The notes: generated by a model from the letters alone, not told the origin. A DNA stretch of 64,000 nucleotides from Chitinophagaceae bacterium (GCA_016710745.1 JADJVB010000012.1:434001-498000); one strand, 5' to 3'. Shown: positions 8,258-17,580, numbered from the stretch's first letter. A program made the numbers and translations.

Positions 8258-9382
8258 ATGTTTTTTTTCAGTAAAATATCCATTACACAATTCAGGAATT
8301 ACCGTTTTTCCAGTTTTGATTTTACCGAAAGAATTGTTGGCATTTGTGGCCTCAACGGTAAAGGCAAAACTAATCTGCTGGATGCTGCTTACTACTGCTG
8401 CTTTACCAGGAGCTATTTTAACAAACAGGATGCGTTAAATGTACAGTTTGGCAGTGACGGCTTCAGGATAGAGGCAGCCCCCTTTATCGCCCCGGGAGAA
8501 GAAGGCCAGGGAGGAGATTTGGGCGAAGTTGCAAAAAAAGCGGGTGAAATAATCTGCATATTCAGGGGTTCAGGAAAAAAAGAATTGACGCTGAACGGGG
8601 TGGCCTACACAAAATTATCGGAGCATATAGGTAAATTTCCAGCGGTCATGATCGCGCCTGACGATATTGGTTTAATAACAGATGGCAGCGAGGAGCGCCG
8701 GCGATATTTGGATACCGTACTCAGCCAAATGGATATTGAATACCTGCAACAATTGATGATCTATAACAAAGTGTTGCAGCAACGAAACAGCTTACTGAAA
8801 CGCTTTGCCGAACAGGGAAAAACAGATTGGCCTTTACTGGAAGTGCTCGACGAACAACTGATCGCACCTGGAAATTATGTGTATGAAAAAAGAAAGGCGT
8901 TTACAACACAACTGATTCCGCTGGTTCAACAATTTTATCATCTGATCGCAGATAATCATGAGGAAATAACTTTGCAATATGACAGCCGGTTAAACGACAG
9001 CAGCTTTCAAGACCTCCTTAATAATTTCAGGCAAAAGGATTTCATCATGCAACGAAGCAACGCCGGCATTCATAAAGATGATCTGCAGTTTCAGTTAAAT
9101 ACACAGGTTTTTAAAACAACCGCCTCGCAGGGCCAGCGAAAAAGCCTCTTATTTGCCTTAAAACTGGCCGAATTTGAAATGCTCAAGGAAAACAAAGGAT
9201 TTGCCCCGCTCCTGCTGCTGGATGATGTTTTTGAAAAACTGGATGATAACCGGATGCATCAACTGTTACATTGGGTTTGTAATGAAAACCAGGGACAGGT
9301 TTTTATCACCGATACGCATAAGGAAAGATTGCAGGAGGCTTTTGAAAAATTAAACACGGCTTACCAGATCATTGAATTGTGA
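8258..9382 (+). CDS. recF: DNA replication and repair protein RecF
   Basis: RecF is an ABC-type ATPase that, with RecO and RecR, loads RecA at gaps. With the ATG at 8258 the protein has 374 residues and starts with the family's KISITQFRNY motif; an upstream in-frame ATG at 8180 would add 26 non-conserved residues. Walker A is GLNGKGKT (31-38), the ABC signature is SQGQRKSL (about 290) and Walker B is LLLLDDVFEKLDD (about 317). Divergent from the secreted propeller gene. A DciA-like gene follows, separated by an inverted repeat. Confidence 0.95.
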   Translation: MFFFSKISITQFRNYRFSSFDFTERIVGICGLNGKGKTNLLDAAYYCCFTRSYFNKQDALNVQFGSDGFRIEAAPFIAPGEEGQGGDLGEVAKKAGEIICIFRGSGKKELTLNGVAYTKLSEHIGKFPAVMIAPDDIGLITDGSEERRRYLDTVLSQMDIEYLQQLMIYNKVLQQRNSLLKRFAEQGKTDWPLLEVLDEQLIAPGNYVYEKRKAFTTQLIPLVQQFYHLIADNHEEITLQYDSRLNDSSFQDLLNNFRQKDFIMQRSNAGIHKDDLQFQLNTQVFKTTASQGQRKSLLFALKLAEFEMLKENKGFAPLLLLDDVFEKLDDNRMHQLLHWVCNENQGQVFITDTHKERLQEAFEKLNTAYQIIEL

Positions 9383-9388
9383 GAAGTT

Positions 9389-9479
9389 GGATGCTGGATA
9401 CTGGATGGACTCAAATGATTAAGAGACTTTAAATTATCAGACGCTAATCCAGAATCCAGTATCCAGTGCCTAGTATCCA
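9389..9479. repeat. Imperfect inverted repeat, family A copy 1
   Basis: The left arm contains GGATGCTGGATACTGGAT (9389-9406); the right arm (9447-9479) contains ATCCAGTATCC at 9455-9465, the exact complement of GGATACTGGAT. A second copy lies at 57556-57653. Both copies occupy gaps between genes. Confidence 0.75.
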
Positions 9480-9522
9480 TAACCGAGCATCCTGTGTCAA
9501 AAATCTTCCCTACTTTTACCCC

Positions 9523-9804
9523 ATGGGAGAAATTTCATTACAGGATGCCATTAACCAGTTTTTACAAAAAAGCCGGCTAAAGAGCGGTATTCAGGCGCTG
9601 CGGATAGAAGATGTATGGGAGGAAGTAATGGGTAAAACGGTTGCCAAATACACCGATAAAATTCAGATCATCAACGCCACACTTTTTATAACTACAGCGA
9701 TCGGGCCTTTAAAAAATGAATTGCTTTATCAAAAAGAAAAAATCATGGAGCGGGTTAACGAGGCACTCGGCGAAAAAACCATAAAGGAAGTGGTTATTAA
9801 ATAG
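9523..9804 (+). CDS. DUF721 (DciA-like) protein
   Basis: With the ATG at 9523 the product has 93 residues, the usual size of short DUF721 proteins in Bacteroidota. The typical core is visible: an amphipathic N-terminal helix (LQDAINQFLQKS), then VWEEVMGKTVAKYTDKI and a strand NATLFITT followed by LKNELLYQKEKI. DUF721 includes DciA, the predicted ancestral loader or operator of the replicative helicase in bacteria without DnaC. A neighbouring recF agrees with a replication role. An upstream in-frame start at 9466 falls within the repeat and is rejected. A TACTTTTA box precedes the ATG by four bases. Confidence 0.82.
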   Translation: MGEISLQDAINQFLQKSRLKSGIQALRIEDVWEEVMGKTVAKYTDKIQIINATLFITTAIGPLKNELLYQKEKIMERVNEALGEKTIKEVVIK

Positions 9805-9843
9805 TTTGCGTCATTACGGAGATTTTTAAATACCATATCCTTA

Positions 9844-10734
9844 TTATCGGTTCTCCAAACCCTTTACCGTAAAACCGGCTGCTCTCAACAATGCGATCAA
9901 ACCATTTTCTCCTATCAAATGCCCCGCGCCAACAGCAACAAATACTGTCTGGTTGACCATAATGTTTTTTAATTGACCAACCCAGTTTTTATTTCGATTA
10001 TCTAGCAGCTCAGCCTGGTTTTCCTCGAATCCGAAATCGGGATCCGTTAACATTTTCCCCAATTCGTCCAGCCGCTGATTCCGGTAACTGTTGAGCATCG
10101 TTTCGAAGTTCAATTTGTAATTGTTAATGCTGTCGATCATATCCAACAGTTCTTTGGCCTGTTTTTCATACGGGATATTATCGAAAAGGGAAGCCTGGAA
10201 GGCCATAGTTTCCAGGCCTTTAATTTCTTTATCCTGCGCTTTAGCTGTTTTCATCACGGCATCTTCAACACTGATGGGCTGCGCGCAGGGCATCATTTTG
10301 GGATATAAAAAGGAAGCTAAAAAAACCGGCTTCATCCGTTGAAAAATACCAATGGGCGTTTGCAGCGAATCTTTAAAAAAGTCGGATACCCGTTTGTATT
10401 CCATTTCTGAATATAGATCTTTCAGTTTTTTTCCATCCTTCATATTCATCAGCATCAAGCCACCTAATAGGGTTGCCGGGTCATCCATATCCAGCTCCAG
10501 GTAAACTTCGCTACTATTGGTAATGGCCTGCTGCCAGGCTTCACTGAAATGAATATCGTCTTCACAAAGCAGATGAAAAGTTCCGAATATAAAACTGGGC
10601 TTAGCAAGTCCATTGCCCGAAACCTCCCAAAGCAGGGTATTGGTTTCGCCCGGGTATTTTTGGTACACGCTGCCTGATTGGGAATATAGCGGCCCCGCCA
10701 TCCAAAGCAGAAAAAATAAAAACACGACTTTCAT
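9844..10734 (-). CDS. TraB/GumN family exported protein
   Basis: A 296-residue protein with a signal peptide (residues 1 to about 19, ending YSQ). The TraB/GumN landmarks are IFGTFHLL (about 49-56, the GxxH motif), YLELDMDD (about 78-85), and the C-terminal VFVAVGAGHLIGENGL with its second histidine. The fold is related to the TIKI/EreA metal hydrolase group; many members are predicted metalloproteases, but substrates in bacteria are unknown. Convergent with the DUF721 gene and divergent from the next one, so it is probably monocistronic. Confidence 0.85.
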   Translation of the reverse strand: MKVVFLFFLLWMAGPLYSQSGSVYQKYPGETNTLLWEVSGNGLAKPSFIFGTFHLLCEDDIHFSEAWQQAITNSSEVYLELDMDDPATLLGGLMLMNMKDGKKLKDLYSEMEYKRVSDFFKDSLQTPIGIFQRMKPVFLASFLYPKMMPCAQPISVEDAVMKTAKAQDKEIKGLETMAFQASLFDNIPYEKQAKELLDMIDSINNYKLNFETMLNSYRNQRLDELGKMLTDPDFGFEENQAELLDNRNKNWVGQLKNIMVNQTVFVAVGAGHLIGENGLIALLRAAGFTVKGLENR

Positions 10735-10812
10735 GAATGTGGATTTATAAACAAAAATAGCATTAAGTCGTAAACATTGACCTTATTGCTTACATTAGCT
10801 AAAATTAGCAGT

Positions 10813-12795
10813 ATGAAAACCTTCTTCCATTGTCTTTTATTTTTGTTTGCGCTGACATTACAGTCTGCTGCACAAAAAAATTTGCCCAAGTTTGGAAAGG
10901 TGGATAAAGTTGATCTTGAAATGATCGACTGCGATTTTGATAAAGGGGCGGCCGCGCTGGTTCTAATTGATTGGGGAAGTATCTATTACGATCGGGGTAC
11001 AGTAGGGTTTTCGGTGTTTAAAACGGTTTACAAGCGGAGAACACGGATAAAAATTTTAAAAGAGCGTGGATTAACTGAAGCTGATATTGAAATCCCCTAT
11101 TATACGCATAACAATGAGGAAAAGATTTTCAGTATTGAGGCCAACACCTATAACCTCGACGAGTCGGGAAAAGTTCAAACTACGGAGGTCAAAAAATCAT
11201 CGATCTACTCAAAAAAAATTGACAACTACCATTCAAAAATGATCCTGGCCTTTCCCGAAGTTAAAGTGGGCAGTATTATTGAATACAGCTATACCGTTGA
11301 AAGGGAAACGTACAACCTTCGAGACTGGTATTTCCAGGGCCGTATTCCTGTAAGATACAGTGAGTACGAATTAAAGGTTCCACAAATATTCCGTTTTTCT
11401 GTTCAGGCTGCGGTAGTAGATTCAATAGAAGATAACCAGAAAATTATTGATGAATCCATTTCTATGGATGAAGGATTCTATCAAACCAAATCTTTAAAGA
11501 GCAATTATATCATGCACAATTTGCCAGGTATAAAAGACGAACCTTTCATGGGTTCGCCGAAAGATTATATGCAGCACCTCGAATTTCAAATGTCGCAGAT
11601 CAATTATAACGACGGTCGTGTTGTAGATATCAGAACAACCTGGAAACAAGTAGTTAAGAAAGAACTAATGGAACGGGATGACTTTGGTTTGCAACTAAAT
11701 AAAAAAGTTTCCGGAGCAGAGGGGTTATTGGAAAAAGCCAACAAAATTATTGACCCGGTATCACGAATGAATTTTATTTATGACCATGTCAGGAAAAATA
11801 TCAGCTGGAACGACGACGATGATATTTATACCCAATACGGCATTTCCAAAGCATGGGAAAACAAAACAGGAAATATGGCCGACATAAACCTGTTGTTGAT
11901 AAAACTTCTGACAGATGCGAATTTACATGCTACCCCAATCCTTTTCAGTACCAGGATGCATGGACTGGTTACCCCACTGTACCCGAATGTGGATCAATTT
12001 AACACCGTGCAGGCCCATGTTAGCTTTGATGACAAATATTATGTATTGGACGCAACCAATAAACTAACCAACTACAAACTGGTTCCTGAGAAAGTGGTAA
12101 ACAGCAATGGTTTCCTGGTGACCGGCGAGAGTGGAAAGTGGATACCCGTAGTTTCGGGAAAATCCTTATATAAAGTAATGGCGGCAACACAGGGTATCAT
12201 TGACGCACAGGGAAACATGGCAGGCAATAGCTACGTTAACTGTTACGAATATGCCCGAATAAAACGTTGCGAAGAATTGGCGAAGAGCAAAGAAAAATTT
12301 AAAGATGACTATTTCTTAAACCCTTACGCTTCGCTGAAAATTGACGATATCAGTATCAATAATGTCGAATCTGATTCACTGCCATTGGAACAAAAAATAA
12401 AATTCAATGTGCCGTTACGTGGTACCGGCGATTACCTGTATTTCTCCATAAATCTTTTTTCTGATCTTGAAAAAAATCCATTTGTTGCAAAAGACCGGCT
12501 GTCGGATGTTGATTTTGGCGTGAACCAGGAATATCTCCTTTTTGGTAATTATACCATACCTGCAGAATTCAGTTTTGACGGGGTACCCGAAAATATGACA
12601 ATGGTTACATCGGATGGCACTGTTTCGTTCAACCGGAACATACAAGTTGAGGATAATTTATTGAACGTCAGAATTTCAGTGGAATTTAAAAAGACGTTTT
12701 ACCCGGTTGGCTCCTATGACGAATTCGCCGAATTTTATAAAAAATTAATTGATAAACTAAACGAGCAGGTAGTGATTAAAAAGAAAGCTGTGTGA
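10813..12795 (+). CDS. DUF3857 domain, transglutaminase-like exported protein
   Basis: With the ATG at 10813 the protein has 660 residues and begins with a signal peptide (MKTFFHCLLFLFALTLQSAA, cleavage near 20-21). An N-terminal DUF3857 domain (about 50-230) is followed by a transglutaminase-like region (about 310-430) with the VRKNISWN and NKTGNMADINLLLIKLL segments. The position that usually holds the catalytic cysteine (GNCxDxxxL) reads GNMADINLLL here, so thiol catalysis looks lost. The C-terminus is a beta-rich DUF3858-like region. Role unknown; probably periplasmic. Convergent with the UbiD gene, 51 bases apart. Confidence 0.83.
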   Translation: MKTFFHCLLFLFALTLQSAAQKNLPKFGKVDKVDLEMIDCDFDKGAAALVLIDWGSIYYDRGTVGFSVFKTVYKRRTRIKILKERGLTEADIEIPYYTHNNEEKIFSIEANTYNLDESGKVQTTEVKKSSIYSKKIDNYHSKMILAFPEVKVGSIIEYSYTVERETYNLRDWYFQGRIPVRYSEYELKVPQIFRFSVQAAVVDSIEDNQKIIDESISMDEGFYQTKSLKSNYIMHNLPGIKDEPFMGSPKDYMQHLEFQMSQINYNDGRVVDIRTTWKQVVKKELMERDDFGLQLNKKVSGAEGLLEKANKIIDPVSRMNFIYDHVRKNISWNDDDDIYTQYGISKAWENKTGNMADINLLLIKLLTDANLHATPILFSTRMHGLVTPLYPNVDQFNTVQAHVSFDDKYYVLDATNKLTNYKLVPEKVVNSNGFLVTGESGKWIPVVSGKSLYKVMAATQGIIDAQGNMAGNSYVNCYEYARIKRCEELAKSKEKFKDDYFLNPYASLKIDDISINNVESDSLPLEQKIKFNVPLRGTGDYLYFSINLFSDLEKNPFVAKDRLSDVDFGVNQEYLLFGNYTIPAEFSFDGVPENMTMVTSDGTVSFNRNIQVEDNLLNVRISVEFKKTFYPVGSYDEFAEFYKKLIDKLNEQVVIKKKAV

Positions 12796-12846
12796 TCATG
12801 CAAACTGCCAGGCTTTATTTTGCTAACATTGGCAGCAATTGAAAAG

Positions 12847-14688
12847 CTATTTCAGCACCTTAAAAAGATTACCCCCCTTTTCAAAAAGCCGATCGATTCT
12901 TTGCTCCACGTCCCTATCTTTTTCAACGGGAGGAGCATGATGTGGTTTTATGCGGGCATCCAGCATAAGCGGACCGGTACAACCCCAGTGTTTATTTTCT
13001 ACAAAACTACCAACGCCATAGAAGTCGTGTGACGGATTGCAACGGGTAAAGCTCACCCATAAAAAATTATTCAGACTGTCACTTACAAAATTGGCGCTAT
13101 CGCAAACAATGATCAGCGGAAAATGGAATAATTGATCAAGGCTATTTGCCAATTGATCCGAAATTGATTTAAATTCTTCATTGGCGGTATTATAATTTGA
13201 AAATTGTTTCGTTTGTAAAGCAATCACGCCCGGTATTATCATTCTGGCATTATTGAAGCCCGTTACACTTTTTAAAATATCAGGTATTTCAAAACCCAGG
13301 TCCCGTAACGGTTCGCCGTAAGCAGCCAATACTACTTTGCTGCCACTATTCAATGTTGTTCCCGAATAATCCAGTGTGTCAATCGTTGTGTTGGTATAGA
13401 AATGAATGTCTCTTTGCAGGTTGACCCGCTTTAAAAAATAATCGAAATATCCTTTTATATCTTTCGTGGATATCGTGTTATTGTCATCAGCAGTAATGAA
13501 AAGAAATTTGGCTAAGCTAAGTTGCCCGGTTCCCAGCACATGATTGGCAATCGTTAAAATTTCGGCGGGTTGCTTTGATGGTGCGTAAGGCGTATATCTT
13601 TCACTACCGATAGCGAGCAACAAAGGATGCACCCCCGCGGCATCTACAGCATGTACTTCTTTTAAGCCGGGTATTTCCTGTTGCAGGGCTTTACCCGTCA
13701 TGCTGTGAATGAGTTGTCCGAAACTGGTATCTTCCTGCGGAGGCCGCCCAACAACGGTGAATGGCCAGATAGCATTTTTTCGGGCATATACCTTGTGCAC
13801 TTTCATCAACGGAAAATCATGGGTAAGACTATAATAACCTAAATGATCACCAAAAGGCCCTTCGGGTTTGTTTTCATTTGGATACACTTCGCCGGTAATT
13901 ACAAAATCAGCATCGGTGCTGATACAATACCCATCCCTGTATGTATACCTGAACCTTCGGTTGCCCAACACACCGGCAAAAGTCATTTCGCTGATCCCTT
14001 CGGGCAACGGCATAACAGCTGCCACGCTATGCGCCGGCGGACCGCCCACAAATACACTAATTTTCAGGGGTAAGCCTTTTTTATTGGCTTTGTTTTGATG
14101 AACACCGATACCCCGGTGCAATTGATAATGTAAGCCGATTTCCTGGTTTGGGATATAATCGTTTCCTGATAATTGGATCCGGTACATACCCAGGTTGGCA
14201 TGCATGATACCCGGCTGGTCAATATCTTCGGTATAAACCTGTGGCAGGGTTACGAAGGCGCCTCCATCCATTGGCCAGTGCTGTATTTGCGGAAGATCTG
14301 AAATTTTTATTTCTTCAAATAAAACAGGTTTATGGAAAGGATTTTTTTTAGGTAAGGCTTTTAAAGCGGCCAACCCGGTTTTGAAGTTCTTTATCGGGCT
14401 TTTGATCGCTTTAACCGGATCGTCTTTCAGCTCTATCAATTGCTGAACCGTTTTTAAGGTATTTCTAAAGATAAATTCACTTCTTTCCAGCGTTCCAAAA
14501 ATATTGGAAGCGGCCCTGAATTTGCTGCCCTTTACCTTTTCAAACAGTAGTGCAGGTCCACCGGCTTCATGCACACGCAGATGAATAGCCGCCATCTCAA
14601 GATAGGGATCAACTTCTTCCGTTATCCGAATGAGTTGACCGTTCCTTTCCAGATCAAATAAACATTCCGCTAAGGATTTATAAGCCAT
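12847..14688 (-). CDS. UbiD-family decarboxylase
   Basis: A 613-residue protein of the UbiD family, which uses prenylated FMN made by UbiX to decarboxylate aromatic or unsaturated acids. Family marks include GPFGDHLGYYS in the middle of the chain, ENKPEGPFG just before it, and VGRPPQEDTSFG. Bacteroidota often carry one long UbiD member annotated for menaquinone biosynthesis; that role is an inference here, since no men or mqn genes are in the window. The ATG at 14688 is followed by the conserved YKSLAECLFDLERNGQL. A TACATTTG box (14706-14713, minus strand) lies 17 bases upstream. Confidence 0.88.
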   Translation of the reverse strand: MAYKSLAECLFDLERNGQLIRITEEVDPYLEMAAIHLRVHEAGGPALLFEKVKGSKFRAASNIFGTLERSEFIFRNTLKTVQQLIELKDDPVKAIKSPIKNFKTGLAALKALPKKNPFHKPVLFEEIKISDLPQIQHWPMDGGAFVTLPQVYTEDIDQPGIMHANLGMYRIQLSGNDYIPNQEIGLHYQLHRGIGVHQNKANKKGLPLKISVFVGGPPAHSVAAVMPLPEGISEMTFAGVLGNRRFRYTYRDGYCISTDADFVITGEVYPNENKPEGPFGDHLGYYSLTHDFPLMKVHKVYARKNAIWPFTVVGRPPQEDTSFGQLIHSMTGKALQQEIPGLKEVHAVDAAGVHPLLLAIGSERYTPYAPSKQPAEILTIANHVLGTGQLSLAKFLFITADDNNTISTKDIKGYFDYFLKRVNLQRDIHFYTNTTIDTLDYSGTTLNSGSKVVLAAYGEPLRDLGFEIPDILKSVTGFNNARMIIPGVIALQTKQFSNYNTANEEFKSISDQLANSLDQLFHFPLIIVCDSANFVSDSLNNFLWVSFTRCNPSHDFYGVGSFVENKHWGCTGPLMLDARIKPHHAPPVEKDRDVEQRIDRLFEKGGNLFKVLK

Positions 14689-14755
14689 ACATGATTGTTT
14701 CTACGCAAATGTAAAACAGAATGGCAGGAGTATTGTTTAAAATAGATAAAGTATC

Positions 14756-15739
14756 TTATTTCTTCAGGTACATCACTTCCTTTACCAGCTTAACCGTTCG
14801 GGGTATGTCGGGTAAATAAGCGGCAACCAGGTTTGGTGCATAGTGCATGGGCGCGTCGGCCGACGTGATCCGGCGGATGGGTGCATCCAGGTAATCGAAT
14901 CCTTCTTTTTGTATGCGGTAGGCAATTTCCGAGGAAACAGATGCAAAAGGCCATTGTTCTTCCACAATAACCAGCCTGTTTGTCTTTTTTACACTTTCTA
15001 AAATAGTAAACCAGTCAAGCGGACGAATCGTTGCCACATCGATCACTTCAGCTTCAATACCTTCCTTCGCCAATTCTTCAGCAGCACCCAAAGCGATCTT
15101 CATCATTTTATTAAAAGATACGATGGTAACATCTTTTCCTTCGCGTTTAACAAAACATTTCCCGATGGGTAACAGGTATTCTTCCTCGGGCACTTCTCCT
15201 TTTTCGCCATACATCACTTCGCTTTCCATAAATATGATCGGGTCGTCGTCGCGGATAGCCGATTTCAACAAACCCTTGGCATCGTACGGATTGGAAACCG
15301 AGATCACTTTCAGGCCGGGGATATTGGCATACAGGGCTTCAAAAGCCGTTGAGTGTTGGGCACCTAACTGGCCTGCACTTCCATTAGCGCCCCTAAAAAC
15401 GATCGGGCAACCAACCTGTCCGCCACTCATAGCCAACATTTTAGAAGCGGTATTTAATATTTGATCTAAAGGTAAAACAGCAAAATTCCAGGTCATGAAT
15501 TCTACGATAGGACGCAGGCCATTTTGGGCCGCTCCAACAGCAATCGCTGAAAAACCGAGTTCGGCAATAGGTGTGTCAATTACCCTTTTTTCACCAAATT
15601 CATCCAACATGCCCTGACTTACTTTATAAGCCCCATTGTATTCGGCTACTTCTTCTCCCATTAAAAAAACGCGTTCATCTCTACGCATTTCTTCCTGCAT
15701 GGCTTCTCTAAGGGCTTCTCTAAAGGCAATTTGTCGCAT
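14756..15739 (-). CDS. pdhB: Pyruvate dehydrogenase E1 component, beta subunit
   Basis: A 327-residue transketolase-like subunit that completes the E1 active site with PdhA (4599-5591). Recognisable segments are GEEVAEYNGAYKVSQGM near the N-terminus, RVIDTPIAELGFSAIAVGAA, the FRGANGSAGQLGAQHS loop and the C-terminal transketolase domain with VIDVATIRPLDW and the following EEQWPFASVSSEIA. The length is normal. It has its own bipartite promoter at 15763-15793. The 3' end of a destroyed gene lies only about 60 bases upstream. Confidence 0.95.
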   Translation of the reverse strand: MRQIAFREALREAMQEEMRRDERVFLMGEEVAEYNGAYKVSQGMLDEFGEKRVIDTPIAELGFSAIAVGAAQNGLRPIVEFMTWNFAVLPLDQILNTASKMLAMSGGQVGCPIVFRGANGSAGQLGAQHSTAFEALYANIPGLKVISVSNPYDAKGLLKSAIRDDDPIIFMESEVMYGEKGEVPEEEYLLPIGKCFVKREGKDVTIVSFNKMMKIALGAAEELAKEGIEAEVIDVATIRPLDWFTILESVKKTNRLVIVEEQWPFASVSSEIAYRIQKEGFDYLDAPIRRITSADAPMHYAPNLVAAYLPDIPRTVKLVKEVMYLKK

Positions 15740-15762
15740 CTGTTTGATTTACTATTAGGTTG

Positions 15763-15793
15763 CAAATTTATCCTATAAGCATCAGATGAGCAA
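15763..15793 (-). promoter_or_regulatory. Bacteroidota-type promoter of pdhB
   Basis: Minus-strand TTG (15791-15793), 20 bases, then TAAATTTG (15763-15770), an exact TAnnTTTG match, 23 bases before the pdhB ATG. Confidence 0.55.
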
Positions 15794-15801
15794 ATCGATA
15801 T

Positions 15802-15879
15802 TTAGTACCTGCCGGTGGTGTCGGTCAGCGTTTTCATAAAAGAAATGAGAGCTGCTTTTTCGGGCTTTGAGGCAGGTTG
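15802..15879 (-). pseudogene. C-terminal remnant of a di-haem cytochrome c peroxidase-like gene
   Basis: The last intact codons before the stop at 15802 read KPEKAALISFMKTLTD followed by TTGRY. This is the C-terminal helix typical of MauG/CcpA-type di-haem cytochrome c peroxidases and related cytochromes (consensus like EKADLVAFLKTLTD). Upstream on the minus strand the sequence dissolves into G/C homopolymer, so no CxxCH haem sites or start can be seen. I infer that the real genome holds a full gene here, probably a periplasmic haem protein, and that this copy was lost by a sequencing or assembly error rather than by mutation. Confidence 0.5.
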
Positions 15880-17580
15880 GGGGAGGGGGGGGGGCGGGCG
15901 GCGGGGGGGGGGGGAGGGCCCCCCCCCCCCCCCCCCAACAAAAAAAAAAAACCCCCCCCGGGGGGGGGAGGACCCCGCCCGGCGGAGAGGGGGGGGGGGG
16001 GAAGTGGTGCGGGGGGGGGGGGGGGGGGTGAAAGAAAATATATGGGGGGGGGGGGGGGGGGGGCCCCCCGGGCCGCCCCCCCCCCGGGCTGCCCTGCCTT
16101 TTTTCCCCGGGGGGGGGGGCGGGCGGCCCGCCCCCCCCCCGGCGGGAAAGGGGGGGGGGCGCGCGGCGCCGAGAGGGGGGGGGGGACACGGGAGGCCCGG
16201 CCCCTGCCCCCCCGAAGCCGGAGGGGGCCGGAATTGTCCCGGGTGCCGGGGCTGGGCCGCTCCCCAGGTGGGGGGCTGCCCCGCTGGGGAGGCCGGGAGG
16301 CGCGCGGGGGGCACCGGGAGTGGCCCCCCCCCGGCCCAGGGGGGCCCTGCGGGGCGGGGGGGGGGGGGGGGGCCGCGCGGGGCGGGGGGAGATTCCCCGG
16401 GCCACCCAGGGTTGGCCCCCCCGGCCGGTTGGCCCCGGCCCCCCCCTCCCCCCGCCCCCCCCCGCCCCCCGGGGCCCGCGGGCGGGGCCGCGGCGGCGCC
16501 GGCGCGGGGGCGGCCGCGGCGGGGGGGGGGGGGGGGGGGGGGGGGGGGCGGCCGGCGGGGGGGCGGCGGGCCGGGGGGGGCCGGCGGGGGGCGGGGCCGG
16601 GGGGGGACGGGCGGCGCCGCAGGTTCCGGGGGGGGGGGCGACCCCCGGCGGTGGGGGGCGGGGTGGCACCACCCGAGCGGGGGGCGGCCGGGGCCTCAAA
16701 AGGCGGGGGGGCCGGGAAGCCGGCCAGCGGGGGGCGGGGGAACACCGGGGGCGCGGGGGGGGGGGGGGGGCCCCGCCGGCCCCGCCGGACCGGGGCCCTC
16801 GGGGGCCTCGCGCGCCAGTTCCTTGGGGGCTTGGGTCCGGGCGAAGGGTAAGGGATGGGGGCCGGGCGGGGGCGATGGGGGGGGGGGGCGGGGAGGGTTT
16901 GTGGCGGGCCGTGGTCCCGCCCGTGGGCCCCGCCCCGCGGGCCCGCTGATCATCATTGTCGCGCTAATCCGGGGGACGGGGTTTCGGAGGGTCCCCGCCC
17001 GGGGGCCGAAGGGCCGGGGGGGGCCCCGCGGGCGGGCGGCGGGCCGGGCCCGCCGGGCCCCGCCCCGCCCCCGGGGGCGGCGGGCCGGGGGCCCCGGGGC
17101 GCGGATCCGCGGAAGCAACCGCGACAGAGGCCCCCAAGGGGGCGCCCCGGCAGGCCGCCGGCTCCCCCCGGGGCCGCCCCGCCCCCCCCCCCCCCCTCCC
17201 CCGCCTACCCCCCCTGGTCTTGGCCCCCCCCTTGCCGGGGACGGCGGGGCTCGCCGCGGGCCAACCGGGCCTTGGGGCGCCCTCCCCCGGGCGGGGTGGG
17301 CGGAGCGGGGGGGCGCTGGGCCCTAGAGGCGGGATGGGGGACGGGTTTCCATTGGCGGGGGGCCCTTGTGGCCGGGTGCCCCCGGGGCCCGAGCTCCTGG
17401 CTGCCGGTTCCCCGTTGGGCATGCGGGCCGGGGCTGCCTGTGGATCCCTTGTTATAAATAGCGGCGGGAGTGGAAGTGCCTTTTGCCAGGCGGGCCCCCG
17501 GGTGCCTCCAGGAGGTCCCGGGAACCCCCGCGCGGCGACAACACAGGCTGCCCGAAAAACGGGGTAAAAGGAGAGGCCAA
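15872..17580. other. G/C homopolymer tract, probable assembly artefact
   Basis: About 1.7 kb made almost only of G and C in runs of up to about 20 or more, inside DNA that is otherwise AT-leaning. Both edges degrade gradually from normal sequence into homopolymer instead of breaking sharply. It has open frames of up to 503 codons on both strands, but only because stop codons need A and T; the translations are Gly/Pro/Arg/Ala chains without any fold signature. Short balanced patches (e.g. 16020-16035, 16945-16975, 17440-17500) may be traces of real sequence. I see no repeat unit, mobile element or GC-rich gene. Confidence 0.8.

Noticed and set aside
15782..17567. Large open frames on both strands of the G/C tract (up to 503 codons)
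   Set aside because: Stop codons need A or T, so any G/C homopolymer is open in most frames. The translations are Gly/Pro/Arg/Ala-rich chains without any fold and overlap each other on both strands.
15872..17580. GC-rich island from horizontal transfer or a collagen-like gene
   Set aside because: No periodic Gly-X-Y, no codon structure, no flanking repeats or integrase, and edges that fade into normal DNA argue for an artefact.
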